A stretch of DNA of 64,000 bases from Sipunculus nudus (lineage: Eukaryota; Annelida; Sipuncula; Golfingiida; Sipunculidae). Below the pieces are notes generated by a model. The model did no database searches. It was not told the origin of the DNA and saw only the letters and a list, made by a program, of their open reading frames with translations. The position numbers and the translations under genes were made by a program. How positions within the stretch are numbered: position 1 is the stretch's first letter; each line of letters opens with the position of its first letter. Below are positions 51,401 to 62,670 of this stretch, in pieces. The stretch is taken from assembly GCA_026874595.1 (NCBI GenBank), contig CM049318.1, forward strand, positions 58,938,250 to 59,002,249, in the 5' to 3' direction.

Positions 51401-53720
51401 CAGGACACATTTGTCATCGTTCCAGATAGCCCAAAATAAAAAAAAACGGCATATCCGAGGCGTGACCGTAGAAGAGTTGCGTGACAAAAGTCGATTGGTA
51501 CCACCGTCAATTTTAATACCGCTTATGTAATCACTGGAGGCAAGTTGCAAACGTCTTATGACCGATGATAAGTCGACTGTTTCGTCGCCTTCCCAAATAT
51601 AGAGCTAGCTTTTTTTCTGGAAATTGAGATGTGTTATCAGTTCTGTGGACATTGTAGCATTATACTTTTGCACCAGTGTATAAGTAGATCATAACTGCTA
51701 CATGTCAGCAACAGGAAGTGCTTTTTGCCTCAGGTATTAAGTGTTTTGCTACAAGAAGACACGTGCCATAGCGCTCACAGCTCCTACAACATAAGCATTG
51801 AAACCATATTTATAGCAACATTTGTGTACTATTTCTGTATTATTAAGGGTTTACACGCATTTACACTAAGAATATATATGCGTATTAGCTTAACAGTCCT
51901 GGAACGGGTAAAAAAATGATATACCAGCGACTATTATGAATTTTTCTCCCTTTTACAGATACATTTCGTGGGGATGTTATAATCCAACTCAAGGGCACAG
52001 GTGGGGTGAAGACTAAAAATGTACTATAAGAAATATCTAACATTTTAGTCACCAACAGTGGCTAGATATCAGAGAGAATCTTCAAGGTTCTATCATTTTG
52101 CTTTTAACGCTTGTGGCGCACATTGATACAGCCAGTGACCTCCTGCCCCAACGTCCAAGACCATTATTATAAAGCTACGTCTAAACCTCGGACCCTCAGA
52201 ATTATCAGTACCACTCATTTAAAGCCCCATGGTCACATACAATCTTTTCAAAATTTAACGTGAGAAACAGGGCTTAGGAGACCCCCAGTGGCGTTCACGG
52301 GTTTATACCCCCCCCCCCCCCAAAAAAAAAAATTACATCAAAATTATGAAATGTACCATCCTTTACTTCCCTGCATCGATTTCATGCTTGTCCTTCGAAA
52401 CAATATCCAACAATCCCTAAAATTGTGCATGAAAGCAACGCTTACTTTGCCGCTGATATTTTAAATGCACCTGTTCATTTACATGTACAATTCTTGGGAT
52501 TATCGATTAGTTTGTTGAGGGACAAATATGATGTCGTTGCCATAAGGAAAAGGCAGTTCCATTTCATAATTCTGACGTACAATTAACCGTTGGTGGGACT
52601 AGGTCTTGACCATTTAGCCCGACAAGCCTGGTCTGATCTAACGGCTGGAATAACGTAATGTGTTACTTTCGTGTTGGACGCTGACGGGGGGGGGGGGGGG
52701 TAAGCCGTCAGCGTGCGGTTCTGCATGATTATGACAGGCGAAGCTAGTTGATTAAGACCACACATTGTTGAATCTGATTCACAAGAGAACGACTTTGCTG
52801 GTTAGGGTTTAATGGCATTGAAATGCAAACCCCACAATGCACCGGGGCTTCTACATTTACCAACTGCGTAGGTATAAATGTAGTGAAGAGCATCATGTAG
52901 TCCGTTCAAATATGTTGGATAAGAATTGTTTCAAAGCAAATAACATAAACTTTGGTATTTTTGTGGAATGGACTTCACGGAATAAGTAGTAGTTTTTAGG
53001 CATCCTGTGAAATGTAAACAGGAGGTGTTTCCTTGAATTGTAACAAATTTTGCATATGAAGTTTGAGAGTTGAGACAAATAGTCTTGGCCGGTCCATATT
53101 GCCTAACTGGGAGAAGTTCGTTGTGAATAAAAGCGATCTCTGGCGGAAGGGTGCGATCAGCCCTGGAGCCTATGCCGAGAGCTCTAAGTGGTCAGCTCTC
53201 TTTTATTCCTGGAAAACAAATAATGCCGGTTTCCCGGCTTATGGGTAGAAGTTGCAGGTCCCATACCGCTGAGTTAACTGCTAAATATTCGCGATAAATT
53301 CGATAATAACGTGACCACCTTTGTCAAATCTTCCTGCATGCAAGAAGCTATACCCTGACACATCGATAGCAGTTATGAAACGGATATTTTCCTACAAGCC
53401 CTCCTGAGGCCTGTTTCGGTGTTTATAAATAACTTGTGACCATGGAGTTGTTAGGTGTTACTGATGATTTTAGCGACCTGTGTCCTAACTCCTCACCCTC
53501 CCTAGTTTACGTTTTCCACCATGGATTACCTTGATTTACTTCTGTTATATTCTTTATAAATGACACTAGAAGTACCCACTCTAATGGACTGAGGAGTCAA
53601 AAGATAATGTTGATGTTCATATTATATACAAGAAAGACAAACCATTCATAAAAAAAGTATTCATACAGTTTTATACGTATATTTAGGACGATATTGGCAG
53701 ATAATATAATCAAAATCTTA
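48480..53720. other. No gene recognised
   Basis: Contains family C copy 3, poly-C/poly-G tracts (50840-50872, 51010-51033, 52307-52321, 52685-52700) and a reversed CAGGGGCGGA end at 51104. Confidence 0.5.
50460..50685 (+). repeat. Dispersed repeat family C, copy 3
   Basis: ATTTGCATCCCTACTGAGCG, TTACAGTGCGGTCCTCGAT and CATGTAAAGGCACTCTGACG match the other two copies. Confidence 0.6.
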
Positions 53721-53721
53721 G

Positions 53722-53937
53722 AGACTGTTTGGATGGTCGAGTGGTAAACGCTGTGCTGTCCCTGTTGGTGACTCAGGTAGGATTCCTGTGTAGGTTGTTG
53801 GTGCCAGTCAAAGGTCGGTGGTTTATTCCGGGTTATCTGCTTTCTTTCACACCTATAGATTACCGAATGCCACCTCCCGAGCCATAAAGAGTGCCTCGTA
53901 TTAGTGTTTTTATAAATAGTACAATCCATGTAAAACA
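53722..53937 (+). mobile_element. tRNA-derived SINE, family A, copy 2
   Basis: The head has an A-box-like TGGTCGAGTGGTAAACG, the body matches copy 1 (GTCGGTGGTTTATTCCGGGT, GCCACCTCCCGAGCCATAAA) and the tail is ACAATCCATGTAAAA. A minus-strand reading frame here is only the SINE read backwards. Confidence 0.7.
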
Positions 53938-54937
53938 TAAAGTTTATATTATAAAATCTACTGGGACATGTATATAGCCATGTAACATGAAGTTATAATT
54001 TGTACTCTTCAAATGCAAACATTAATTTGGAGTAAAATAGCACCAACAACTTAACTCTAAAAGACTGACGGGAGGTAATCAGCTGCATTGCCTCCTGTCA
54101 GTTTCGTAGAGTTAATTAGCTTCGTATAAAAAGCACTAGTTTTGTATAAATCAACGCAGACAATGCTTTACGGCAGATTCCACGGCAGACGACAAAAAGA
54201 CACAAAAGCTTAGCTGCAAGCAGCGGCAAGAAGACAATTTAATGACAATCCTGCTGTTACATCCATGGGATAATGGGTGCTATATCTACAACATGAGACT
54301 GAAATCTTCACACTTCACACATTTCTACCCTTTATTTGTAAAATGATCCTTCAAAAGGAAATCTGTAAAAAAATAATCATTTAATCATCAAAAATTCCTA
54401 TATTAAAAAAAGGTTTCTAATCAGTTACAAACGAATTCTTAATTGCGCTCCTAGTTCTCTCGAGGGTTAAAATTAAATGGTTTGAGGAAATCTATGCCAA
54501 TGGGAATATTTATAAGTAATTACAAAAATACCAAATTCTTTTTTTTTCTTGGTTTAAGAAAGCTCGTCAGATTTCCTGAAGACGCTTACAGTGAGTAGAA
54601 CGACAGCGTGACTCCAAAGTCATGAGTCGGGAACGTTAGGGTCATTTTGTATCTTTTTGTCCGTTGTAATTACTGTCACCATATTGATCAAAATTTTGAA
54701 AGTCAATATGCTGAAACACTGCATTAAAAGGAACGCATTTCTTTGAAATATCAGAACAAGACATCCCTTGTGGTCTTCTACACAAATCGGTTAATTGGTT
54801 TATAATTGGGCCTAAGTTCTGTTGTAATTATTCTAGCATGCATAATTGGCTGTTTTCTTGCATCGCCTGTCTGCAGAGTTTACTCGTTTTAAATTTAAGA
54901 TTTGAAATTAAGTCCAATTTGTGTTAAAGTACGTGAT

Positions 54938-54953
54938 TATATATATATATATT

Positions 54954-55007
<54 letters not shown>

Positions 55008-55008
55008 C
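54938..55008. repeat. (AT)n microsatellite
   Basis: AT run with a TTTAAA interruption. Confidence 0.95.
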
Positions 55009-55009
55009 A

Positions 55010-56340
55010 TGGAACATGAAAACATAAATAGTCGGTTCACTGCTGATTGGAATAACCCTTGACCTTACGATTTCAGGTCGCTTGCTCTATTCACCTAGTT
55101 CAAGTAGATCCCTGACCCCGACTCTATATATATATAAGGTGATATTTTAAAATTAGTATAAAAATGTTTTTGCTTTTGCACTGACTTGTATTTTTATTTA
55201 CTGGTTTTAAGAGTTATAGGTACACTCTACCTAAATTCAATTTTCTCTTTAATTAACTTGAATTACATTTTTCTTTGGATATGAAATGTACTCCTAGTTC
55301 TATTGTTATATACATTTACATTTTACATTCCCGATAGTATTTCTTTTGCCAGCAATCAACCGATTTATATATTTATTATCACAATAATTCTCAATATAGA
55401 AAATCATATTTCCTCCCCAACTGACGCTTTTTGCAAGACCAATAATATTTGTTTTGATTTTATATATTTATTAACACCTCCCACGATTTCACACTGGGTG
55501 CAAGCACCTGTATCATGTTATTGTGTACTGTCAGTGAAAGGTTACCATGTTTCTGTTTTCGGAAATATAAAATATTTTTTTCTCTCTCTCTCAAACACCC
55601 ACGTACATATCAACACCCACGTCACATACCCATTTATTTCTTCTTCTGAAATATTTTATATAATTTTCTTTCTCATTTTCGTAATCAATAAATTGTGTCT
55701 CGTATGTCCGCTATTGACCGCACCTTCAAAGGTATTTTTAGCAAGTATGATTGGAATATGATCTGAGACTTATTATGCCCTCCTCCGTAGGCTCAATACC
55801 ATTTGTCCGTGATCTATACATGATCCTTAACTATGTGAGTACCGCAGGTGACAATCCCACATCATAATTAACAGGTACACCATTGGCCATATTGAGGGTT
55901 CCCTTTGATCATTGATCCAAAGACATCAGAAGCTAGACACCAGAGCTGGGACAAGTTAAATTTCAAGATTGATCACAAGTCTAACTATGGCGCCCCGCTT
56001 GGTCCTATCTTACGAGTCCTAAATCGGTTCCAGATGTAGACTGGCCAGGTCGATGCAATGGTTAAGACTTAATTCCTCCCATCGTCAGAGCCATCAAACT
56101 TGCTCTTGCCGTGTCGCAACGCTTAGACCAGGTACCGCTATCTAGCGCCAAATAATATAACTAATATAAGGCTCTCTGGCCGAATATTTATTGATAAGAA
56201 TGAAGACTGAGTTATGTCTGTCGTTACATGGAATCACGTTTTATTTTACTCCTTTTAGAAGCAAACATGAATGCTTAACGTCCAGTCAGGTCTATTCCAG
56301 ATGCAAAGAGTTTCTTTATACAAAGCGTGAAAACAGAAGG
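55010..56340. other. No gene recognised
   Basis: A 152-residue AT-rich frame at 55303-55761 is Ile/Phe/Ser-rich with no motif and is judged non-coding. Confidence 0.45.
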
Positions 56341-56344
56341 AGAT

Positions 56345-56412
56345 ATGACGTAATCCAGTGGTTAAGACTTTGGACTAAGGTGCGGAAGGGCCCAGGTGTA
56401 GCGATTTCAGAT
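56345..56412 (+). mobile_element. tRNA-related repeat relic
   Basis: The string GACGTAATCCAGTGGTTAAG followed by GGGCCCAGGTGTAG looks like a tRNA-derived SINE head with a damaged B box. A weaker similar stretch with GCAATGGTTAAGACTT lies near 56055. Confidence 0.35.
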
Positions 56413-56924
56413 TACCCCCACTCCGTATTACAGGGGGGGGGGGGTAATTTGAAATCGATTTCGGTCAAAACGTACTTCCTGAAACCAGTTGTTTCTTAAG
56501 TTTATTTAATTCAAATTCTTGTATTATATTTCTTCTAAATTTTTTAAATTATGTTCTATAAAAAAAATATTTTTTTATGTAAAGTATGTAAATGGCATCT
56601 AACATGAGGTTGTAAGCCTTCCTCCACACGGAGAATTTGGTTGAATAAAAATAATTTCTTTTTTTCTTTCAATCTTAAGGTCATCAGATGCCCGTGCATA
56701 TAGTACACGTACTTTCTGACTATGGAAATTCAGAGTTTTACACAACCGGAATTGATACCCTGTGTATGCCGTGTAGATCATACTGGTGTTTTAATCATAA
56801 AGTATTAAAAGAAGAGCGAGGTCCCTCATGTTTTATCTCATAAAAGACAAGTTAACCAGGTATCCATGTGGTCGGCGCATCAGTTCTTGTTTCATTCCCT
56901 ATAAAGCTAGCATTTCATATATGC

Positions 56925-57945
56925 GTATATGTGGTACTCACGCGTATGCATTATGCATGCGTTTAGGTGGCATTCCATATATGCGAATGGAGTACGCATG
57001 CGTTACGTATGCGTATGCAGCTAGGTATCGCACACATTGTATTTTCTTGGAGTGATTCCATATGTGCGTGGGTAGAACGTATGCGCATATGCGTATGCGT
57101 GTTAAGCATATTACGATCGTTTAGGGTAGCAACTGGAAACGCATATGCATCGTAACGGATGGGGAAATTCCAAAATGTGACGTCATTGACAGGGTATTCC
57201 TCTGATAGAGGACTTCTACTCACGCAGCTCTATAGTATAGGCAGAGCTTTGCTGCATACGTACCGCATGCGCATACGTATTAATGGAATCACGGGCGTCC
57301 GTTTTCTAGCTGCATTTCGCATACGTACTGCATACGCATATGCACTTCATATGCATATATGGAATGCAAGTTTAATGCCCTTAAACTGGTGTCAGAGTTT
57401 TGGAATATCCCCGTCCGATTCCATGTGAATGTGTTTAAAATTGTTACCATGAGCGATCAAAACGAGCTGCATGCGCAGACGTGCTGCATAGGCATATTTG
57501 GAATCACTCCAAGAAAATACAATGTGTGCTATATCTAGCTGTGTACGCATACATAACGCATACGTACTGCATACGTATGTATGAAACGCCACCTGAAAGC
57601 GGGCATTCCATATATGCGTATGCGGTACGTATGCGTGTGCAGTACGTATGCGTAATGCATGCAGCTAGAAAACGGACCCCTGTGGATCCATTATTACGTA
57701 TGCGGTACGTATGCAGCAAATTCGAGCTCATTGTGTAGAGCTGCATGGGAAGAGAAGTCATCTGCCAGGGGAATACCCTATCACCTGTGTTAAAGTTTGG
57801 AATTTCTCCGGTTGCATGCGTTTTTAATCGCTACCCTGAGCGATCAAAAGGTACTGCATACGCTAACGCATATACGCTTGCGATTCCTGTCTGCACAAGC
57901 ACACGTAACATATACGTATTCCATACGCATGTATAGAATGCTGCC
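56925..57945. repeat. Fold-back cluster rich in GCATACGTATGC words
   Basis: Related blocks alternate in orientation. The reverse complement of 57600-57725 matches 57240-57370 (CGTTTTCTAGCTGCAT and TTTGCTGCATACGTACCGCA shared). The stretch around 57008-57060 is mirrored at 57503-57550 (GGAATCACTCCAAGAAAATA). Outer blocks 57113-57205 and 57766-57846 also pair. TATGCGTATGCG-type words fill the intervals. No protein is supported; Tyr-Ala-rich frames come from the repeats. Confidence 0.75.
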
Positions 57946-58300
57946 TTTAGTCTTCTTTTTTCCTTTATTTTACCAAGCGAGAATTATAAATAACGTATGC
58001 TAGCATTACTGACAATTTGTTTACTTGTGCGTTGGAACTGGAACCCCCTCCCTCGCCCTTTTTAACATTCTGTCTCCGCCTATTATGACCTTGTTTCTGG
58101 TTTCTTTGATGTGAACATTTGCCCATTTCCATACAGAAAAGGTGTCATGAAAATTTTAAATATTAGGAACAAAGTTTGCTGTTTTAGAAAAAAAAGAAAC
58201 ATTATTAAACAAAGGGATGTTGCAATCATCTTACCGAGGTGCTGGTCTAGGAAAAGGTCAAGCATATTATTCTTGCCTTCGCCAATTTATTTCAATGGAC

Positions 58301-58640
58301 AAATAGAAATCTGCAATCTAAGGAATGCAAACCTTCGCCATGTGTTTGTAATCACTTATTCTGCCCATATTCCTAGGTTCATTCCAAGCTTCATTCGTAC
58401 AAACGAAACTGTACTTAGTTTTAATATTTCTTTATGACGTTCCTGGATACGGGTCATCTTCCGGATCCAAACAAAATCTCATCGGTTCTTCAGCGGCCCC
58501 TTCCCGAAAATGCCCTGGAAAATTTATGAGATTCCGTTCATGGTTGTGTGGTTATGTTGTGAATAAATACATAAACACACACACGAACGGAAATGAACGC
58601 ATACCCGCCTGAAGAAGGCTAATATTGATTTCCCAGTACC
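58301..58640 (+). repeat. Dispersed repeat family D, copy 2
   Basis: The head AATAGAAATCTGCAATCT, the block TTCGCCATGTG, then CTGCCCATATTCCTAGGTTC, CGGATCCAAACAAAATCTCA and GTTATGTTGTGAATAAA plus ACACACACACGAACG follow the family order. It lies in the predicted intron about 480 bp before the peptide exon. Confidence 0.65.
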
Positions 58641-58714
58641 GCCTCACTGTCTCTGAACCTGTAGCAATAATATATTAGAATTTTTGCAGTGAGTTAGTTA
58701 AATTGCCAAAAACT

Positions 58715-58785
58715 GGGACGTCATAGTGGTTACCATAGTGAATGACTGGCTCTTGCCTCCTTGGTTTCGAATGCGACACCCTGTG
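58715..58785 (+). mobile_element. tRNA-related repeat relic
   Basis: GACGTCATAGTGGTTA and, about 40 bp on, GGTTTCGAATGCGACACC resemble A and B boxes of a tRNA-derived SINE head. It lies about 400 bp upstream of the peptide-precursor exon, inside the predicted intron. Confidence 0.35.
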
Positions 58786-59100
58786 AATTTATCTATGTTT
58801 GTATTTTACTGCAATATAATACTTTTCCTGTATATCATTCTGCCAAAACAGAGTGGTAATTTGGGTTGACCTCAGTTTGAAAACTTTTGATAAGACAAAG
58901 AAAATCTTATTTAATGTCGACGTAATTCTGGATAAATGTGCGGCGTTGGTTAAGGGGTTCGCTCTCTGACTGCTCTCATTTTGCTTATATGACAAGTATT
59001 CCACTCCAGTTGTTTGTAAAATATGTTCCAAGTTTCATACCAATTAAGATAACCTAAATTATCAATATTTTATAACTTTATACAATTTAAATAAGAAATA

Positions 59101-59115
59101 TTCCATTTTTTCCAG
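59101..59115 (+). other. 3' splice acceptor of the peptide-precursor exon
   Basis: A pyrimidine-rich run (TTCCATTTTTTCCAG) ends in CAG, so the exon starts at 59116. The 34 nt between the acceptor and the ATG are 5' UTR. AT-rich sequence lies just upstream. Neuropeptide genes commonly have a separate non-coding first exon, which agrees with an acceptor just 5' of the signal peptide. Confidence 0.7.
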
Positions 59116-59138
59116 AGAGCCTGAAGTGACCACGTCTG

Positions 59139-59146
59139 TGACGTCA
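59139..59146 (+). promoter_or_regulatory. CRE-like palindrome TGACGTCA in the 5' UTR
   Basis: A perfect consensus CREB/ATF site lies four bases upstream of the start codon of the precursor, inside the predicted exon. CRE sites are common in neuropeptide promoters, but here it would be in transcribed leader, so a role is speculative unless an alternative start of transcription lies close upstream. Confidence 0.3.
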
Positions 59147-59149
59147 GAA

Positions 59150-60982
59150 ATGCTGCAGCCGCTCACCCGGTACTCACTTATCTCGCTGGCCCTCCTTGCT
59201 ATTGGAACAATTGTACACGGACATTCATTCAGCCAGGAGACAGAGCCATACAATGACAAAGCAACTCCTTCGAACGATGACGCAAGCAATGACGTATTGC
59301 TCCAACCAATCAAACGCCAGTTTCTGACAAAATACCCGGGTCTTCGACTTAGCTATCTGCGTGACCCGGGAATGCAGGACTGGCGCGCTTTCTTTTCTCG
59401 CCGTTCTGGCTACACCAAACGACTCCACAGTTACTTCAGAACGAAGCCTTCTCTGGAAACAGAAAACGACCTGCGTACGCCAGGACTCCAAGACTGGACG
59501 GTTGGTTTCTACAGGGGAGATCGCGCTTTCCCGTCCCGGAGACTTGGATTTGGAGATGGAAATTTTCTCGAGTACCCTGAATTTCAGAAGTGGGGCAGAC
59601 GAGGAAAACGATCCGTCTCTTCGGAAAAGCCAGAAAAACAGCCAGACAACAAGCGAAACCCACAGAACTGGGTACCAAGCAAACTAGGACTTGATACCGG
59701 AAGTCAGTTACAATACGCCGGTCTCCAAAACTGGGCATCGAAAGGAAAACGGTCTTTTGGACAAAACAAGCCAGGTTTATTGGGAACCGGAGATCTGAAA
59801 TATGATGGTTTCCAAGACTGGTCATCTGGCTTGAAACGTCCCTTCGGACCGAGCCATAACGTCCTAGAGAATAGTGGTGGACTTAATTATGAAGGACTAC
59901 AGAACTGGGCTTTGAAAGACAAGCGCAATTTCGGCCCCATCAAGAATAGTCTTGAACATGCTGATCAACTTAACTATGAAGGACTCCAGAACTGGGCTTC
60001 TAAAGACAAACGCAATTTCGGCCCCATCAAGAATGGTCTTGAACATGCTGGTCAACTTAACTATGAAGGACTCCAGAACTGGGCTTCGAAAAGCAAGCGC
60101 AATTTCAGCCCCATCAAGAATGGTCTTGAACATGCTGGTCAACTTAACTATGAAGGACTCCAGAACTGGGCCTCTAAAGACAAACGCAATTTCGGCCCCA
60201 TCAAAAATGGTCTTGAAAATGCTGGTCAACTTAACTATGAAGGACTCCAGAACTGGGCTTCGAAAAGCAAGCGCAATTTCGGCCCCATCAAGAATGGTCA
60301 TGAACATGCTGGTCAACTTAACTATGAAGGACTCCAGAACTGGGCTTCTAAAGACAAACGCAATTTCGGCCCCATCAAGAATGGTCTTGAAAATGCTGGT
60401 CAACTTAACTATGAAGGACTCCAGAACTGGGCTTCGAAAAGCAAGCGCAATTTCGGCCCCATCAAGAATGGTCTTGAACATGCTGGTCAACTTAACTATG
60501 AGGGGCTCCAGAACTGGGCTGCGAAAGACAAGCGCAATTTCGGCCCCATCAAGAATGGTCTTGAACATGCTGGTCAACTTAACTATGAAGGGCTCCAGAA
60601 CTCGGCTGCGAAAGACAAGCGCAATTTCGGCCCCATCAAGAATGGTCTTGAACATGCTGGTCAACTAAACTATGAAGGACTCCAGAACTGGGCTTCGAAG
60701 GACAAACGCAATTTTGGGCCAAAAAAACAAGGGCTTGAGCAAACCAATCGGCTTGGCTACGACAACCTGCAGAACTGGGCGTCGATGGGTAAACGAAATT
60801 TTGGTCCAAACCAAAAAGGGCTTGACAGTGTGAGTCGCCTTGGTCATGAGGGTTTACAAAACTGGGATTCTAAGGACAAGCGAAATTTTGGTACAAACAA
60901 ACAAAGCTTAGAAAACGCTGGTAAACTAAAATACGATGGCCTGCAGAACTGGGGAAGCAAAGAGAAGAAGAAAAAGGAGTAA
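59150..60982 (+). CDS. Secreted multi-copy neuropeptide-like precursor (tandem GLQNW peptides), 610 aa
   Basis: The exon is open for 610 codons and ends in TAA. The start is the first ATG after the splice acceptor (G at -3); an in-frame GTG at 59126 is not a credible eukaryotic start. Residues 1-24 form a signal peptide (hydrophobic core LISLALLAIGTIV). The rest is cut into segments by KR or RR sites: a spacer to KR56, diverged modules with PGMQDW, PGLQDW and PEFQKW up to residue 154, an acidic/basic linker to 169, an AGLQNW module (170-201), then 14 units of 29 residues (202-610) built as NFGPIKNGLEHAGQLNYEGL + QNWASKDKR. The last unit ends in a Lys-rich tail instead of KR. Three sites read GKR (152-154, 199-201, end of unit 12), which allows C-terminal amidation; most units read KDKR or KSKR and would give free acids. 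The layout fits prohormone-convertase processing in the secretory pathway. I do not recognise the peptide family; the NF start and lack of amidation only loosely recall orcokinin/pedal peptides. A secreted structural or antimicrobial repeat protein is the alternative. Confidence 0.85.
   Translation: MLQPLTRYSLISLALLAIGTIVHGHSFSQETEPYNDKATPSNDDASNDVLLQPIKRQFLTKYPGLRLSYLRDPGMQDWRAFFSRRSGYTKRLHSYFRTKPSLETENDLRTPGLQDWTVGFYRGDRAFPSRRLGFGDGNFLEYPEFQKWGRRGKRSVSSEKPEKQPDNKRNPQNWVPSKLGLDTGSQLQYAGLQNWASKGKRSFGQNKPGLLGTGDLKYDGFQDWSSGLKRPFGPSHNVLENSGGLNYEGLQNWALKDKRNFGPIKNSLEHADQLNYEGLQNWASKDKRNFGPIKNGLEHAGQLNYEGLQNWASKSKRNFSPIKNGLEHAGQLNYEGLQNWASKDKRNFGPIKNGLENAGQLNYEGLQNWASKSKRNFGPIKNGHEHAGQLNYEGLQNWASKDKRNFGPIKNGLENAGQLNYEGLQNWASKSKRNFGPIKNGLEHAGQLNYEGLQNWAAKDKRNFGPIKNGLEHAGQLNYEGLQNSAAKDKRNFGPIKNGLEHAGQLNYEGLQNWASKDKRNFGPKKQGLEQTNRLGYDNLQNWASMGKRNFGPNQKGLDSVSRLGHEGLQNWDSKDKRNFGTNKQSLENAGKLKYDGLQNWGSKEKKKKE
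59927..60709 (+). repeat. 87-bp coding tandem repeat, nine near-identical units
   Basis: Units 3-11 of the precursor (residues 260-520) are nine 87-bp copies that differ at only a few bases. Units 3-8 alternate KDKR and KSKR, so the array has a 174-bp two-unit periodicity. Units 1-2 and 12-14 are clearly more diverged, as expected when the array centre is homogenised by unequal exchange or gene conversion. Two other frames, one on each strand, are also open through the array because a stop-free 87-bp unit repeats without frame change. Confidence 0.95.
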
Positions 60983-61001
60983 ATCAATCACCGGAACCGG
61001 A

Positions 61002-61007
61002 AATAAA
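61002..61007 (+). promoter_or_regulatory. Possible polyadenylation signal AATAAA
   Basis: AATAAA occurs 20 nt after the stop codon of the peptide precursor. It would give a very short 3' UTR; a later, variant signal is equally possible. Confidence 0.3.
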
Positions 61008-61009
61008 CA

Positions 61010-62660
61010 TCTAGCAAAAGGATAGAAATATGTACGTAATGTGTTCGCAACACGGAAGGATTGTAAAGTAACGTCACAGGATAAGTCTATCAAAAACACC
61101 AGTCATCCTCGTTAATTCATTATAATTATGAGATATACATATATGATACCAGAACTGTACACTTTGTAAATAACGCATTTATCGTATACATAAGAATAAT
61201 GCGTGTCTGATTATTGCCCAAGATATTATTCAAATGTAATTCTTCATCCTTTGCACGCTAAGAGTAAAAGTTCTTAACCTTTTATTATCATATTCGATTA
61301 TGTGGAGATCTGACCATTGCTGATGACATCATATTAAGGAAATCCCACGTGCGACAAGCATCAACACAATACAATTCAATTCCAGTAGCACGTTTACACA
61401 TCAAGGGATTCTGGTTAGAATATATAAGAAGCGCATTACGTACCAATGGAACCATAATATCGTATCATCTATCAATCACAAATCATACAAAGGCCTCTCT
61501 ATGGGCGCTTGAATCCCTATATGTTATTGGTTTATTAGCTGTCTTTTGAGTTATTGTCAGTACGCACTTATAACATTCTCAAGACACATAAAAAATCGGT
61601 ATGTTGCCGTGCCAGTGCGTATGGAATCTCTCAACACGCATTTCGCATCCCGTATACATAAGGAATCTTTTCCTGTAATTCCAACGGCGGTGACTTGCAG
61701 CACCAGGAACAATCCATTTCACCAAAGCCCCGCGAGGGGTCGCCCCATTATGTGCTGAATGGCCACTGCCGGAATTTTAAGGCCAAAAAAAAAAGAAATT
61801 GATTCTCAGGCACTTTTTTTCAGAATTCAATGCAGGCTGGCGCTATTTTATTTATTTTTTTTTTTTTTTACATTTTTTGTATGTTTCGATAAAAATGTCA
61901 TATGATCAAGGAAAAGCAGATTTTTTTTTTTTGCTAAACCAGTAAAAGCTTTACTTAACAAAGGAAATCTGACTAAAATTGTATTGTTTTCTCTTCATGA
62001 AAGATAAAAATCAAAATTTTTTATAAGGGGGGGGGTTAAGATTGACGCGGGCGGTGCCTGAGAACTATACCTTTTATCTTTTTTTGGGCTTAGGCCTAAT
62101 TCATACACTTCAGCCTTTGCTGAGAGAATTGGCTCCGACCGATTACACGGTGCAGCTCGGGCTTCATCTTTTTCCCTGTTTTAACCAAGCTTATCCAAAA
62201 AAAAATCAATTGTTCAATAAATTCGATGCTCCTCTTTTCCTTGGATTTTTTTTTAAATTTAGGACCAGGTCTTGCTTGAACCTCGATAATGTGCTCTTAA
62301 AAAACCTTTTTTTTAAATATTGTGTTGATCATATGCACCATGTTAAGTACTGAAGCGATAATTTCCATGGTACACATGTTAAATTCCTCATATTTCCTAA
62401 CCGGTAACTTTCAACAAATATTTTTTTTTTATTATTTAAAATGTAGGTTGTCCCCTACCTTTAAGCTGTTTACCGCCATTATCATTTTTTACTCAAAGAG
62501 CCAGTCTCCACCAGACGTCACTCCCAGACAGCAGTAGCGAAATCTGGTGGAGACTGAAAACAAACACCAGCATATTTTGCCTTTTTCCCTAAAGAGCACC
62601 CATGTTTGACAAGGACTTCTTCAAATCGATGAATGGGTTTAAACTCTGACACGTAGCACA
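61010..62660. other. 3' flank of the peptide gene, no further gene
   Basis: AT-rich sequence with T tracts. The 3' UTR of the precursor should end somewhere in the first part. Confidence 0.5.
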
Positions 62661-62670
62661 GATCTGTAAA

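Noticed and set aside
56828-57936. Tyr-Ala-rich frames on both strands
   Set aside because: They are translations of TATGCG words in the fold-back cluster; both strands are equally open.
59126-59149. Start of the precursor at an in-frame GTG
   Set aside because: Eukaryotic genes start at ATG; the ATG at 59150 directly precedes the signal peptide.
59897-60664. 255-residue open frame on the minus strand (and a 238-residue plus-strand frame at 59952-60668)
   Set aside because: Both are by-products of a stop-free 87-bp repeat whose length is a multiple of three; neither has a signal peptide or its own codon pattern, and the precursor frame explains the array.
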